Source: Chloroflexota bacterium (GTDB taxonomy: Bacteria; Chloroflexota; Anaerolineae; Anaerolineales; Villigracilaceae). From it: a DNA stretch of 33,643 nt. A program made the translations under genes and the position numbers. Numbering within the stretch: the stretch's first letter is position 1; each line of letters starts with the position of its first letter. The notes beneath the pieces were generated by a model that did not search any database, was not told where the DNA came from, and saw nothing but the letters and a program-made list of their open reading frames with translations. The stretch spans positions 1 to 33,643 of the forward strand of contig JACRBH010000082.1 in NCBI GenBank assembly GCA_016234535.1, in the 5' to 3' direction. Positions 15,525 through 23,229 of this stretch are shown one piece after another.

Positions 15525-16367
15525 ATGGAAACCTTTTTTTCTTTTTTGGAAAAACGAGTCGACGACTCATCCTCCCTGCTCTGTATTGGACTCGACCCGC
15601 ACATTCCCGACCTTGAAGAGCCCACCGCCGCATCTGCCCTGGACTTTTGCCTGACTCTGATCAAGCAGACAGCTCCCTACGCTGCGGCATTCAAACCCAA
15701 CGCCGCGTTCTTCGAAGTCTTCGGCGCCGAAGGGTGGACTGTGCTCAAGCAGGTGATCGAAGCCATTCGAGCCGAGTCGATTCGACTCGGCTCGATGATT
15801 CCCGTTATCCTCGACGCGAAACGCGGAGACATCGCATCCACTGCCGACGCGTACGCCAAATCTGCGTTTGAGACTCTCGGCGCGCACTGCATCACATTGA
15901 ATCCATATCTCGGGCATGACTCCATAGAGCCGTTTATCAGCAACCCGGAAAAAGGTGTTTTTCTATTGTGCAAAACATCCAACGCCGGCTCAATGGACTT
16001 GCAAAATGTATTTGTCCTCCCTACAGGTTCAGACAGCCCCATGCCTTTGTATAATTATGTCGCGCACCTTGCGCAGCAATGGAATGTGAACAATAACATC
16101 GGCATCGTCGTTGGAGCAACCCACCCGCAGATTATGGGAATGATCCGCGCTTCCGTTCCCGATCTGTGGATTCTTGCCCCGGGGGTTGGCGTCCAGGGCG
16201 GGGAATTGGCATCCGCGTTGAAGTCGGGGTTACGCAAAGATGGCAAGGGATTGCTGATTCCCATTTCCCGCAGTATTTCACGAGCAGAAAGCCCCGCCAA
16301 AGCCGCCGCCGAATTCCGCGACCAGATTGTGAATATCAAACGCGAATTGAACCGCGAAGTGCGCTAA
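15525..16367 (+). CDS. pyrF: Orotidine 5'-phosphate decarboxylase (PyrF, type 2 subfamily)
   Basis: Catalyses the last step of UMP synthesis. The 280-aa length and the motif DAKRGDI (Asp97, Lys99, Asp102, the catalytic D-K-D set) identify the longer PyrF subfamily found in actinobacteria and Chloroflexota. The N-terminal GLDPHIPDL, the phosphate-loop region APGVGVQGGE and ISRSISRA support it. AAGGA lies 6 nt before the ATG. Two features look inserted: a perfect palindrome coding for residues 81-91 just before IPVILDAKRGDI, and a C terminus and stop codon that lie within a dispersed inverted repeat (16350-16422). pyrE follows after 73 bp, probably in the same transcript. Confidence 0.94.
   Translation: METFFSFLEKRVDDSSSLLCIGLDPHIPDLEEPTAASALDFCLTLIKQTAPYAAAFKPNAAFFEVFGAEGWTVLKQVIEAIRAESIRLGSMIPVILDAKRGDIASTADAYAKSAFETLGAHCITLNPYLGHDSIEPFISNPEKGVFLLCKTSNAGSMDLQNVFVLPTGSDSPMPLYNYVAHLAQQWNVNNNIGIVVGATHPQIMGMIRASVPDLWILAPGVGVQGGELASALKSGLRKDGKGLLIPISRSISRAESPAKAAAEFRDQIVNIKRELNREVR
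15767..15795. repeat. Palindrome inside pyrF
   Basis: TCGAGCCGAGTCGA (15767-15780), centre T, and the exact complement at 15782-15795 form a 14-bp perfect inverted repeat. It encodes IRAESIRLGSM between the helix and strand preceding the catalytic DAKRGDI motif, where relatives have a very short loop. Confidence 0.8.
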
Positions 16368-16422
16368 GTCCGCGAAGAAAGAAAAGGAAAAAAGCTTTGC
16401 GCGCTTTGCGGACTTGGCGGTT
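16350..16422. repeat. Imperfect inverted repeat overlapping the 3' end of pyrF
   Basis: Outer arms AACCGC/GCGGTT and inner arms CTAAGTCCGCGAAG (16364-16377) and CTTTGCGGACTTGG (16404-16417, two mismatches) make a roughly 73-bp element around an A-rich centre. The left arm codes for the last residues and the stop of PyrF. The right arm ends 18 nt before the pyrE start. Confidence 0.7.
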
Positions 16423-16440
16423 ATAAAAAGGAAATCAACC

Positions 16441-17046
16441 ATGACAAAACTCAATCCATCCCAGGCCGCCCTCGCGGACGGACTTCTCAACGCAGGCTGT
16501 ATCAAATTTGGAAATTTCACTTTAAAGTCAGGTCTTAGTTCCCCCATCTATATTGACCTGCGCCGCATCATTTCATTTCCGAAATTGCTTGCTCAAATTG
16601 GCGAAGCCTATCTTCCCCTGCTTCGTGATTTGACATTCGACCGCCTCGCGGGTTTGCCTTATGCCGCCATTCCCATTGCAACCGCAGTGTCTTTGCAAGG
16701 TGACTATCCCATGATCTACCCGCGCAAGGAAGTTAAAACCTATGGCACAAAAGCCGAAATCGAAGGCGAGTTCCACGCTGGAGAAATCGTCCTCGTTATT
16801 GACGATCTCGCCACCACCGGTGGAAGCAAATTCGAAGCCATTGAAAAATTAACCGCAGTTGGTTTGGTTGTAAAAGATATCGTTGTTTTAGTGGACCGCC
16901 AATCTGGTGCGAAGGAATCTCTTGAACAGGCTGGCTATTCCATGCACGCCGTTTTGACCATCACCCAATTGCTGGATTACTGGGAAGAGACTGGGAAAGT
17001 CGAGAAGGAAAAGATCGAAGAGACGAGAAATTTTTGGGCAAAATAA
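16441..17046 (+). CDS. pyrE: Orotate phosphoribosyltransferase
   Basis: Adds phosphoribose from PRPP to orotate to give OMP, the substrate of the PyrF encoded upstream. The 201-aa product has the PRPP-binding motif VLVIDDLATTGGSK (about residues 117-130), and the N-terminal orotate site LKSGLSSPIYIDLR. The segment YPRKEVKTYGTKAEIEG is the flexible catalytic loop with its lysines. The start is the ATG at 16441, with AAAAGGA 8 nt upstream; a longer frame would begin at TTG 16414 inside the repeat. A strong terminator follows the stop directly. Confidence 0.95.
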   Translation: MTKLNPSQAALADGLLNAGCIKFGNFTLKSGLSSPIYIDLRRIISFPKLLAQIGEAYLPLLRDLTFDRLAGLPYAAIPIATAVSLQGDYPMIYPRKEVKTYGTKAEIEGEFHAGEIVLVIDDLATTGGSKFEAIEKLTAVGLVVKDIVVLVDRQSGAKESLEQAGYSMHAVLTITQLLDYWEETGKVEKEKIEETRNFWAK

Positions 17047-17082
17047 AAAGTAGACCAGGCGATGCGCCTGGTCTACTTTTTA
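17046..17082. terminator. Bidirectional terminator after pyrE
   Basis: AAAAGTAGACCAGGCG (17046-17061), loop ATG, and its exact complement at 17065-17080 form a 16-bp stem with A and T flanks. It sits between convergent pyrE and the DUF4367 gene. Confidence 0.93.
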
Positions 17083-17805
17083 TTATTTTATAGACTCTGC
17101 AATTTTTATTAACTCTTCATCACTAAGAACTTCACTAGCAGGAACAAGCGCATCGCTGGGAGGATCGACTACAGAACTGGAAACGAAATAGATAAGCCCA
17201 TCTTTGCGCCAAGTAAGATCAGTACGCTTTTTGGTGTCAACCCATTCGCCATTTTCATTCCACGCACCTCGGATAAGCAATGCTGATTGACCATTGATTT
17301 GTATCTCTTCAGAGTTTTCTAAATTTGCTTGAATAGTAACATCCCAATCCTTGGTTACTGAAAAAGAAATAATACCAAACCCTTTAGCCCAGACTAATGC
17401 TATACCACCTTCATCGTTCACCCCACCAAGAGATTCATAACCGTCTGGCAGGTAAGTCGGTATGGAAAAAGGGAAAGAAGAGTTTTGTAAAACTTCATCC
17501 ATAGTCACAGTAATGGGATAAGCGACTTTATCAAATGGATTATTAAAATCAGGCGCTGTGTCCATAACTTTAAAGCCAGCGATAGATTTGAACCAATTCA
17601 AAACGCCAGCCCGCACAGGTTCAGAGAATATTAGTATCAAGGCAAAGATGGACATGCTTGCAAGGATGAACTTGAGTGTGAAAGTAAATACCCGTTTCGG
17701 TGACAGCGTATTCTGAACTGTCATATTCGAAATGTGAGCGTATAAGTTTTCGCTAAATCCCGATCTCACAAGTGGGCGGTTTTGATAGAGGAATTTGTCA
17801 TCCAT
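17083..17805 (-). CDS. DUF4367-type membrane protein, probable anti-sigma factor
   Basis: A 240-aa protein with a short cytoplasmic N terminus (about 45 residues), one transmembrane helix (about 46-63, FILASMSIFALILIF) and an extracytoplasmic domain. The motif FSIPTYLPDGYESLGG and the rest of this domain match DUF4367, which is common in proteins encoded next to ECF sigma factors. Its ATG lies 1 nt after the stop of the sigma gene, so translation is coupled. By position and topology it is probably the anti-sigma partner. No zinc-binding HxxxCxxC motif is present. The signal sensed is unknown. Confidence 0.75.
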   Translation of the reverse strand: MDDKFLYQNRPLVRSGFSENLYAHISNMTVQNTLSPKRVFTFTLKFILASMSIFALILIFSEPVRAGVLNWFKSIAGFKVMDTAPDFNNPFDKVAYPITVTMDEVLQNSSFPFSIPTYLPDGYESLGGVNDEGGIALVWAKGFGIISFSVTKDWDVTIQANLENSEEIQINGQSALLIRGAWNENGEWVDTKKRTDLTWRKDGLIYFVSSSVVDPPSDALVPASEVLSDEELIKIAESIK

Positions 17806-17806
17806 G

Positions 17807-18322
17807 TTACTTCTCCCATTCTTTCCGCAGATTTGATACTGCGCGAAAAATGATCGTTCCTACATTTGATTCGCTCAACCCAGTTTGTTTGGCGATCTCG
17901 CGATTATTCAACTCAGCTCCATACTTCAAGGAGATCAATGACCGCTCGCGATCAGAAAGTGTGTTAAGGATGGATGTCAGTTTCTCGAAATCTATTTGCA
18001 GATCAGCCTCTTTTTCCACATTTTGGCTCGAAACGATATTGATCGAGTCTATTGGAACTTCATATCTGCTCTTGCGAAAGTGATCGACTGCCACTTTTTG
18101 CGCGATCCCGAAAAGCCAGAACTGGAATGCGCTTACATCCTTTTTGAAGTTTTCGCGGCTGGTCCACGCTTTTTCAAAGGTAATGGCAGTTAGTTCTTCT
18201 GCAACGATCTTATCTCCGGTCTTGTAGCAGAAGTAATGAAAGACGCGCGGCAGAAGATGGTCATAAACCTCCTTCCAGTTTATACTTTCTGAAATCACAA
18301 TAGCCCTCGATATTTTTTCCAT
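17807..18322 (-). CDS. ECF-type RNA polymerase sigma factor
   Basis: A 171-aa sigma-70-family protein with the two ECF domains. Region 2 is about residues 12-85, with VAEELTAITFEKAW and FQFWLFGIAQKVAVDHFRKS. Region 4 is about 110-168, with LSDRERSLISLKYGAELNNREIA-like spacing and a helix-turn-helix at TGLSESNVGTIIFRAVSNLR. It directs RNA polymerase to a specific promoter set. The DUF4367 membrane protein follows with a 1-nt gap and is the likely regulator. AGGAAA lies rather far (about 14 nt) from the ATG. It is divergent from the Nudix gene. Confidence 0.92.
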   Translation of the reverse strand: MEKISRAIVISESINWKEVYDHLLPRVFHYFCYKTGDKIVAEELTAITFEKAWTSRENFKKDVSAFQFWLFGIAQKVAVDHFRKSRYEVPIDSINIVSSQNVEKEADLQIDFEKLTSILNTLSDRERSLISLKYGAELNNREIAKQTGLSESNVGTIIFRAVSNLRKEWEK

Positions 18323-18431
18323 ATAGATATTTTGGTTTCCTACTACTTAATTCGTGATGAACGTAAATGTATCACACATAAGAAACACGGCTTTGAAACG
18401 AATATTCTTATCGCGTAGCGGAGGAACAAGA

Positions 18432-19019
18432 ATGGCAGGACTGGCAGTTAATGTTGCAGTGATAAATGATGGAAAAATCCTATTGACTCAAAGGGATGAT
18501 TTCGAAACATGGATTTTGCCCAGCGGCGGCGTCGAAGATGGGGAAAGTATTACACAAGCTGCAATTCGCGAGACGAAAGAGGAAACAGGTCTTGATGTTG
18601 AATTGGAGAGATTGGTGGGTGTTTATTCCCGCTTGAGCAATATGTCGCCTGTTCATGCTATATTATTCACAGCCAAACCCATTGGTGGAGAAATAAAATG
18701 TCAGGAAGGTGAAACCATTGCTGTGAAGTGGTTTGCTTTCGATGACATACCAAGTCCGCTTTCGGCAGGGCATAAAAGGCGGATCGAGGATGCGATCTCC
18801 GGAGTAAGCGGCGTGACTGTTTTACAGGAATTCAAAATCTCCGCAACGCCAGAAAAGATAACAAGAAGCGAATTAATGGAACTTCGTGATAAATCTGGAT
18901 TATCCCGTCAGGACTTTTATGTGAAGATTTTTGAAAATGCAGAATTGAAAGAGACGACTGAGGTCTCTGGTTTCAAAAGAGTTGATCTCGAATCGCCCGG
19001 AAGGAATAAGGAAGAATGA
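18432..19019 (+). CDS. Nudix hydrolase with C-terminal extension
   Basis: A 195-aa protein with a complete Nudix box (GGVEDGESITQAAIRETKEE followed by TGL, about residues 33-55), whose RETKEE glutamates bind the catalytic metal. The substrate is a nucleoside diphosphate derivative of unknown identity; MutT-like cleaning of oxidised nucleotides or sugar nucleotide hydrolysis are possibilities. About 60 residues after the core (from VLQEFKISATPEK) are not part of the Nudix fold. GGAGGA at 18420-18425 is 6 nt before the ATG at 18432, which decides this start over GTG 18354 or ATG 18357. The stop overlaps the next start in ATGA, so it is co-translated with the lipoprotein. Confidence 0.88.
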   Translation: MAGLAVNVAVINDGKILLTQRDDFETWILPSGGVEDGESITQAAIRETKEETGLDVELERLVGVYSRLSNMSPVHAILFTAKPIGGEIKCQEGETIAVKWFAFDDIPSPLSAGHKRRIEDAISGVSGVTVLQEFKISATPEKITRSELMELRDKSGLSRQDFYVKIFENAELKETTEVSGFKRVDLESPGRNKEE

Positions 19020-19756
19020 ATAATAGAAAAATGAAAATAGTATTCTTTTTTTGTGCCATATTGGCTGTCATTCTTGCTTGTATACCGGGATCAGTGTCAA
19101 CCAAGGAGGTTAGTGTCAACATCACTACTTTTGTTGATGAGAGCGGGAAAGGAATATTGCCCGAGACTTACAAGCCTTTACCAAATACCCTGGTTATAGC
19201 AAGAGGGAACATACATGGGGGCACGTTCCGAAAGGTTGAACTTACAGATCAAAACGGTCGTGCAAATATTTCAGTCAGGTACACACATTTTTTTAATGTC
19301 AGCGTGGTCCCTCCCTGCGGATATTACTCCACCACTCCGATTTTTAGGGATATGACAGGCGCAAAAAAGGCTGAGTTTGGCTTCTGGCCCGCGAACCCGA
19401 ACAATCAATTATCCCATGTAAAAGTTTTAGTGTGGAATGACTTGAATTCGAACGGGACTCGCGATTCTCGGGAAGAGATCGTAAACGAAAAGATAGGTGT
19501 CTCGTTTAAAATCCCTAATGATGTGGTGGGCAATGATTTCAATGAAGATAATTTTGTCCAGGAATCCGATAACGGCTGGTTTGATATCAACCTGGGAAAT
19601 TCATGCGGAACCATTTCCTTGCTTTGGCTGAAAGGCGCTCTGGAAACCAACTCGGTCAGCGAGCCGGGCAAGATCAACGATGATGAACATGGGCATATCT
19701 CGATAGAAATCCCTTATGCGCCCGGCGAAACCACAATCTATTGGGAAATAAAATAA
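19016..19756 (+). CDS. Predicted lipoprotein of unknown function
   Basis: A 246-aa protein with a lipoprotein signal (IVFFFCAILAVILAC; Cys22 in an L-A-C lipobox). The exported part is probably all beta: one domain with LPNTLVIARG and TDQNGRANISVRY resembling carboxypeptidase-regulatory or SdrD B-like folds, and a second with VLVWNDLNSNGTRDSREE, a calcium-binding-like loop of the SdrD B type. I cannot assign a function. It overlaps the Nudix stop by 4 nt, and pyrD starts 20 nt after it, so all three may be co-transcribed. Confidence 0.75.
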   Translation: MNNRKMKIVFFFCAILAVILACIPGSVSTKEVSVNITTFVDESGKGILPETYKPLPNTLVIARGNIHGGTFRKVELTDQNGRANISVRYTHFFNVSVVPPCGYYSTTPIFRDMTGAKKAEFGFWPANPNNQLSHVKVLVWNDLNSNGTRDSREEIVNEKIGVSFKIPNDVVGNDFNEDNFVQESDNGWFDINLGNSCGTISLLWLKGALETNSVSEPGKINDDEHGHISIEIPYAPGETTIYWEIK

Positions 19757-19776
19757 CAGGAAGCATTCATCCCAAA

Positions 19777-20874
19777 ATGTACAACACAATCCGTTCCCTT
19801 CTTTTTCGCCTCGACCCTGAACAGGCTCATGCGCTCACTCTTCACGTATTACGCATCACGGGCAAATTCGCGCCTTTGCGCTGGCTTGTTACGCAGCAAT
19901 TCAAAGCTTCCGAAAAACCAGTGGAAGCCTTTGGGCTGACTTTCAAAAATCCTGTTGGATTGGCCGCTGGATATGACAAGGATGGAGTCGCCATTCGGGG
20001 ACTCGCCGCTTTGGGATTTGGTCACCTCGAAATAGGAACGGTCACACCCCGCCCTCAGGCTGGGAATCTGTCTCCGCGCATTTTCCGCCTTTTGGAAGAT
20101 GAAGCCGTGATCAACCGCATGGGTTTTCCAAGCAAGGGTTCCGAGTTTGTTCAGCTTAAGTTGAATCCGTCTTTGCGCGCAGGCTGGTTCGAGAATGTTT
20201 ATGGAATTCAGCCGCGCAGTAAAAAAAAGAGGATCACATCCATTCACAAAGGCGGCGCGATTTTGGGAATCAATCTCGGTAAAAACAAAGAGACTCCCAA
20301 TGAAGAAGCAGTATTGGATTATTTGGAATTACTGCAAAACTTTGCGCCTTATGCTGATTATTTGGCGATCAACGTCAGTTCGCCGAATACGGTGGGATTG
20401 CGTGAACTGCAGGGACGCGCTGCGCTTGAAGGCCTGCTGACTCATTTGCATCAACAGCGATTGATCGAGGAAAAGAATCTCGAGAAGAGAATCCCAATCC
20501 TGGTGAAACTCGCGCCCGACTTAACAGCATCAGAGTTGGATGATTCCATCGAAGCAATTCTGCGCACAAAGATGGATGGCATCATCGTTACAAATACCAC
20601 TCTGTCGCGCGAGGGATTGAGATCAGCACTAAAGGGAGAATCAGGCGGGTTGAGTGGCAGCCCACTGACAGTTAAGAGCGAAGCGGTTCTTCATCAAACA
20701 TTAAAGCGTGTGAATGGAGAAATCCCTGTGGTGAGTGTGGGCGGCATTATGAATCCAGAGGATGCAAAACGCCGCCTCGCTATGGGGGCGGCGCTGGTGC
20801 AGGTTTATACAGGTTTGATCTATCGCGGACCCGGGCTGGTTAAGCAAATTCTAAATAATATTATGTCACCCTGA
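19777..20874 (+). CDS. pyrD: Dihydroorotate dehydrogenase, class 2 (quinone-linked)
   Basis: Oxidises dihydroorotate to orotate with quinone as acceptor, at the membrane. The 365-aa product starts MYNTIRSLLFRLDPEQAHAL, the amphipathic membrane-docking helix of class 2 enzymes. The FMN core has NPVGLAAGYDKDG, INRMGF, GINLGKNKETP, NVSSPNTVGLRELQ with the class 2 catalytic Ser, ITNTT-like VTNTTLSR and VGGIM. About 25 extra residues (QPRSKKKRITSIHK region, around residues 135-165) lie between INRMGF and GINLGKN compared with the E. coli enzyme as I remember it. ATG 19777 is chosen over the in-frame TTG at 19741 because the conserved N terminus begins there. Confidence 0.93.
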   Translation: MYNTIRSLLFRLDPEQAHALTLHVLRITGKFAPLRWLVTQQFKASEKPVEAFGLTFKNPVGLAAGYDKDGVAIRGLAALGFGHLEIGTVTPRPQAGNLSPRIFRLLEDEAVINRMGFPSKGSEFVQLKLNPSLRAGWFENVYGIQPRSKKKRITSIHKGGAILGINLGKNKETPNEEAVLDYLELLQNFAPYADYLAINVSSPNTVGLRELQGRAALEGLLTHLHQQRLIEEKNLEKRIPILVKLAPDLTASELDDSIEAILRTKMDGIIVTNTTLSREGLRSALKGESGGLSGSPLTVKSEAVLHQTLKRVNGEIPVVSVGGIMNPEDAKRRLAMGAALVQVYTGLIYRGPGLVKQILNNIMSP

Positions 20875-20977
20875 GGGAGCGTGCTTCTCGCGACCGAAGG
20901 GTCACTACTCCTGAAATCAGGGGTTCTCCGCTTCTAAGAAACAAGAATCTGTAACGCGACATTTATGTCGCGCTACG
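20867..20977. repeat. Intergenic repeat modules after pyrD
   Basis: Two modules seen elsewhere lie in tandem: a CACCCTGAG...CGAAGGGTCAC block (20867-20912), similar to 2984-3015, and GTAACGCGACATTTATGTCGCG followed by CTACG (20951-20977), related to 10794-10842. The rest of the gap to 21061 contains GCGTAATGTGG, a degraded form of the terminal arm found at 3086 and 10696. Confidence 0.55.
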
Positions 20978-21061
20978 AAAGTTGCTTGTGTTTCTTTGGC
21001 TTTGAACGGCGTTTTGTTTTGCCGTGGTTTTACTCTGAACGACATTGCGTAATGTGGTTAA

Positions 21062-23134
21062 TTATTTTTGTGCGGGCCGCAATGCGGGCATGGGGGCGTC
21101 ATTGCGTTTGGTGAAGAAGTTGGCGGGCAATGCCAGGGGGCGGAGTGTGCCGCCGGTTGTCAGCGCATCAATGGAGACGTAATAAAGCGCAATCGGGTTG
21201 TCGGTCAGGCGAATATCCTGGAAGGCGAATATGACGAATGAGCCGTCCGGGCTAAAGGTTGGATCGCGATAACAGCAATTGCCGTCAAAGGGGGCGAGCA
21301 CTTCCCCTTTATGAGTAAAGGAATTGTAGAAGGCCATATCACCAAAGCCGCCATTGCGTTTATTACTGTTCATCAGGAAGAGCAGGTCGCCATCCCAATC
21401 GAAATTGACGAGGGTGCCGCTGAACGTGAAGCGCCCCAGCGGAAATTCATCCACCCGCGCAGGTTCAGCATCATTGCATTGGTGAATGTCAATGATGCGC
21501 AGGGTTTCTGCCGCGAGATTTCCGGCGGGAGCCAGATACTTGATTGTGAGTTTCAGCCCGTCATCCGACCATATTGCATCCAGTACGCCAAATTTTTTAT
21601 AGAAGATGCAGCCATTCATGGCAAGCAGGGAACTCTTCTTTGTAACGTCTTTTAATTTTTCAATATCAAATGGAACCACATGCAATTCGCGCCCAAGGCT
21701 GATCGCCACCTGTTTGCCGTCGGGGGATACGTGAAAAGATTCGAAATATTCAGAAGATGAAAAATTAGTGATGATTTCTTCGCGCTGTGTGTCAATCTCA
21801 ACGGTCTTGATGGTTTTGCCGGTGATATAAAGCAGGGTGTTGCCATCGGGCAGCCATTCAAGGTTGAACTTTTCCGCGCCATCGTCCGTGACGGCAGTCA
21901 GGTCGCTTCCATCCACGTTCATAATCCAAATGTCATTGTTGCGCAGGAAGGCGATCTTGTCCACGCCGCCCAGTACGGGGAGTAATGGGATGGATGGTGT
22001 AGGCGTATCTGTCGCCGCAATGGGAGTTTGGGTCGCTTTTTCAGTTGCGGTGGCTGGCGCTTCTGTTGCTTCAGTCACAGGTGTGGATGTTGCTGTAGGC
22101 GGCCGGGATGTGGGAGTGTTTGAAGGCGCTTCGCCTCCAAAGGGGAGGCTGCCTCTGTTTAAGAATAGTATTCCACTCCCAGCCAGCGCGATAATCACCA
22201 CAGGCACAATGGCAACAAGCGGATTGAAGCGTTTTTTCTCTGTAACTTTCTTTGTGACGACTGTTTTATTAAATGGAGAAACCTTTACCGTTTTATTTTT
22301 GGGTAAAGCCGGTTGTTCCCCACGCAGAAATGCCTTGATGGTTTCCGTCATTTCAACTGCGGTTGAAAAACGGTCATTCCTGTCTTTTGCCATCGCGGTG
22401 GAAATGATCTTCTCAATCCAGCGCGGGAGGGCGGGGTTTACATCCAGAATATGAGGCACCGGTTCTGTGACGTGTTTGATGGCAATCCCCAAAGGTGTAT
22501 CTGCCTCATAAGGCTGTTTGCCTGTGAGCATTTCATAGAGAAGTACCCCCAATGCGTAAATATCCGCGCGGCCATCAAGGGCTTCTCCGGAGGCCTGTTC
22601 CGGGGCCATATAGGCGGGCGTGCCGATAATGCCGCTGCCTGTAACATTGCCGGTATCGGAGCTGATCATTTTGGCAATGCCAAAATCAGAAATGAAGGGG
22701 ATGTCCTTATTGTCGAACAGAACGTTGCCGGGTTTTAGGTCGCGGTGAATAATTCCCTTGGAATGAGCTTCATCCAACCCCGGCGCAATGTAGTCAAGAA
22801 TACGAGTGGCTTCGTCGATGCTAAAAATTTTTTTCTTGATGCGGTCTGAGAGCGAGCCGCCGCCCATGAAGCGCATGACGAAAAAAGGCTGATTATCTTC
22901 CTCGCCCACATCATAGACTGGAACGATGGCGCGGTGCTCCAGCTGGGCAATGATCTTTGCTTCGCGTTCGAAACGCGTCCTGAAATGAGGGTCCGCATGA
23001 AGCATTTCGGGTGGAAGGACTTTTATGGCAACCTCGCGCTCGAAGCGCGGGTCGTATCCGCGATAGACAGTTGCCATGCCACCGCGTCCCAATTCAGATT
23101 TAATTTCGTAGCGGCCGATCTTCTCAGGTTTCAT
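21062..23134 (-). CDS. Receptor-like Ser/Thr protein kinase with TolB-like propeller
   Basis: A 690-aa membrane kinase. The N-terminal Hanks-type domain has GRGGMATVY (16-24), Lys38, HRDLKPGN (130-137), DFG (150-152) and APE (177-179), so all catalytic elements are present. A basic segment and one transmembrane helix (about 308-328) follow, then a Pro/Thr-rich spacer of about 55 residues. The extracytoplasmic part has TolB/PD40-like repeats such as DIWIMNVDGSDL, NLEWLPDGNTLLYI and DPTFSPDGSFVIFAF, probably a beta-propeller. It has no PASTA repeats. ATG 23134 is preferred because TATACT ends 6 nt upstream, with a -35 17 bp before it, suggesting a leaderless message. Substrates and ligand are unknown. 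Confidence 0.92.
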   Translation of the reverse strand: MKPEKIGRYEIKSELGRGGMATVYRGYDPRFEREVAIKVLPPEMLHADPHFRTRFEREAKIIAQLEHRAIVPVYDVGEEDNQPFFVMRFMGGGSLSDRIKKKIFSIDEATRILDYIAPGLDEAHSKGIIHRDLKPGNVLFDNKDIPFISDFGIAKMISSDTGNVTGSGIIGTPAYMAPEQASGEALDGRADIYALGVLLYEMLTGKQPYEADTPLGIAIKHVTEPVPHILDVNPALPRWIEKIISTAMAKDRNDRFSTAVEMTETIKAFLRGEQPALPKNKTVKVSPFNKTVVTKKVTEKKRFNPLVAIVPVVIIALAGSGILFLNRGSLPFGGEAPSNTPTSRPPTATSTPVTEATEAPATATEKATQTPIAATDTPTPSIPLLPVLGGVDKIAFLRNNDIWIMNVDGSDLTAVTDDGAEKFNLEWLPDGNTLLYITGKTIKTVEIDTQREEIITNFSSSEYFESFHVSPDGKQVAISLGRELHVVPFDIEKLKDVTKKSSLLAMNGCIFYKKFGVLDAIWSDDGLKLTIKYLAPAGNLAAETLRIIDIHQCNDAEPARVDEFPLGRFTFSGTLVNFDWDGDLLFLMNSNKRNGGFGDMAFYNSFTHKGEVLAPFDGNCCYRDPTFSPDGSFVIFAFQDIRLTDNPIALYYVSIDALTTGGTLRPLALPANFFTKRNDAPMPALRPAQK

Positions 23135-23140
23135 CTGTCT

Positions 23141-23169
23141 AGTATACCTACCCAAAAATATGAGCGCAA
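23141..23169 (-). promoter_or_regulatory. Promoter of the Ser/Thr kinase gene, probably leaderless
   Basis: On the minus strand, TTGCGC (23164-23169) and TATACT (23141-23146) are 17 bp apart. The -10 ends 6 nt before the ATG, so transcription would begin at about the start codon. Confidence 0.6.
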
Positions 23170-23229
23170 GCATTAGCTCATTGCAGTTTTGTGATGAGCG
23201 GAAACCCCCGCTTTAGATCCAGTGTTGGA

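Noticed and set aside
16414..16440. TTG 16414 as pyrE start
   Set aside because: It lies in the dispersed repeat, with a proper ribosome site and conserved N terminus at 16441.
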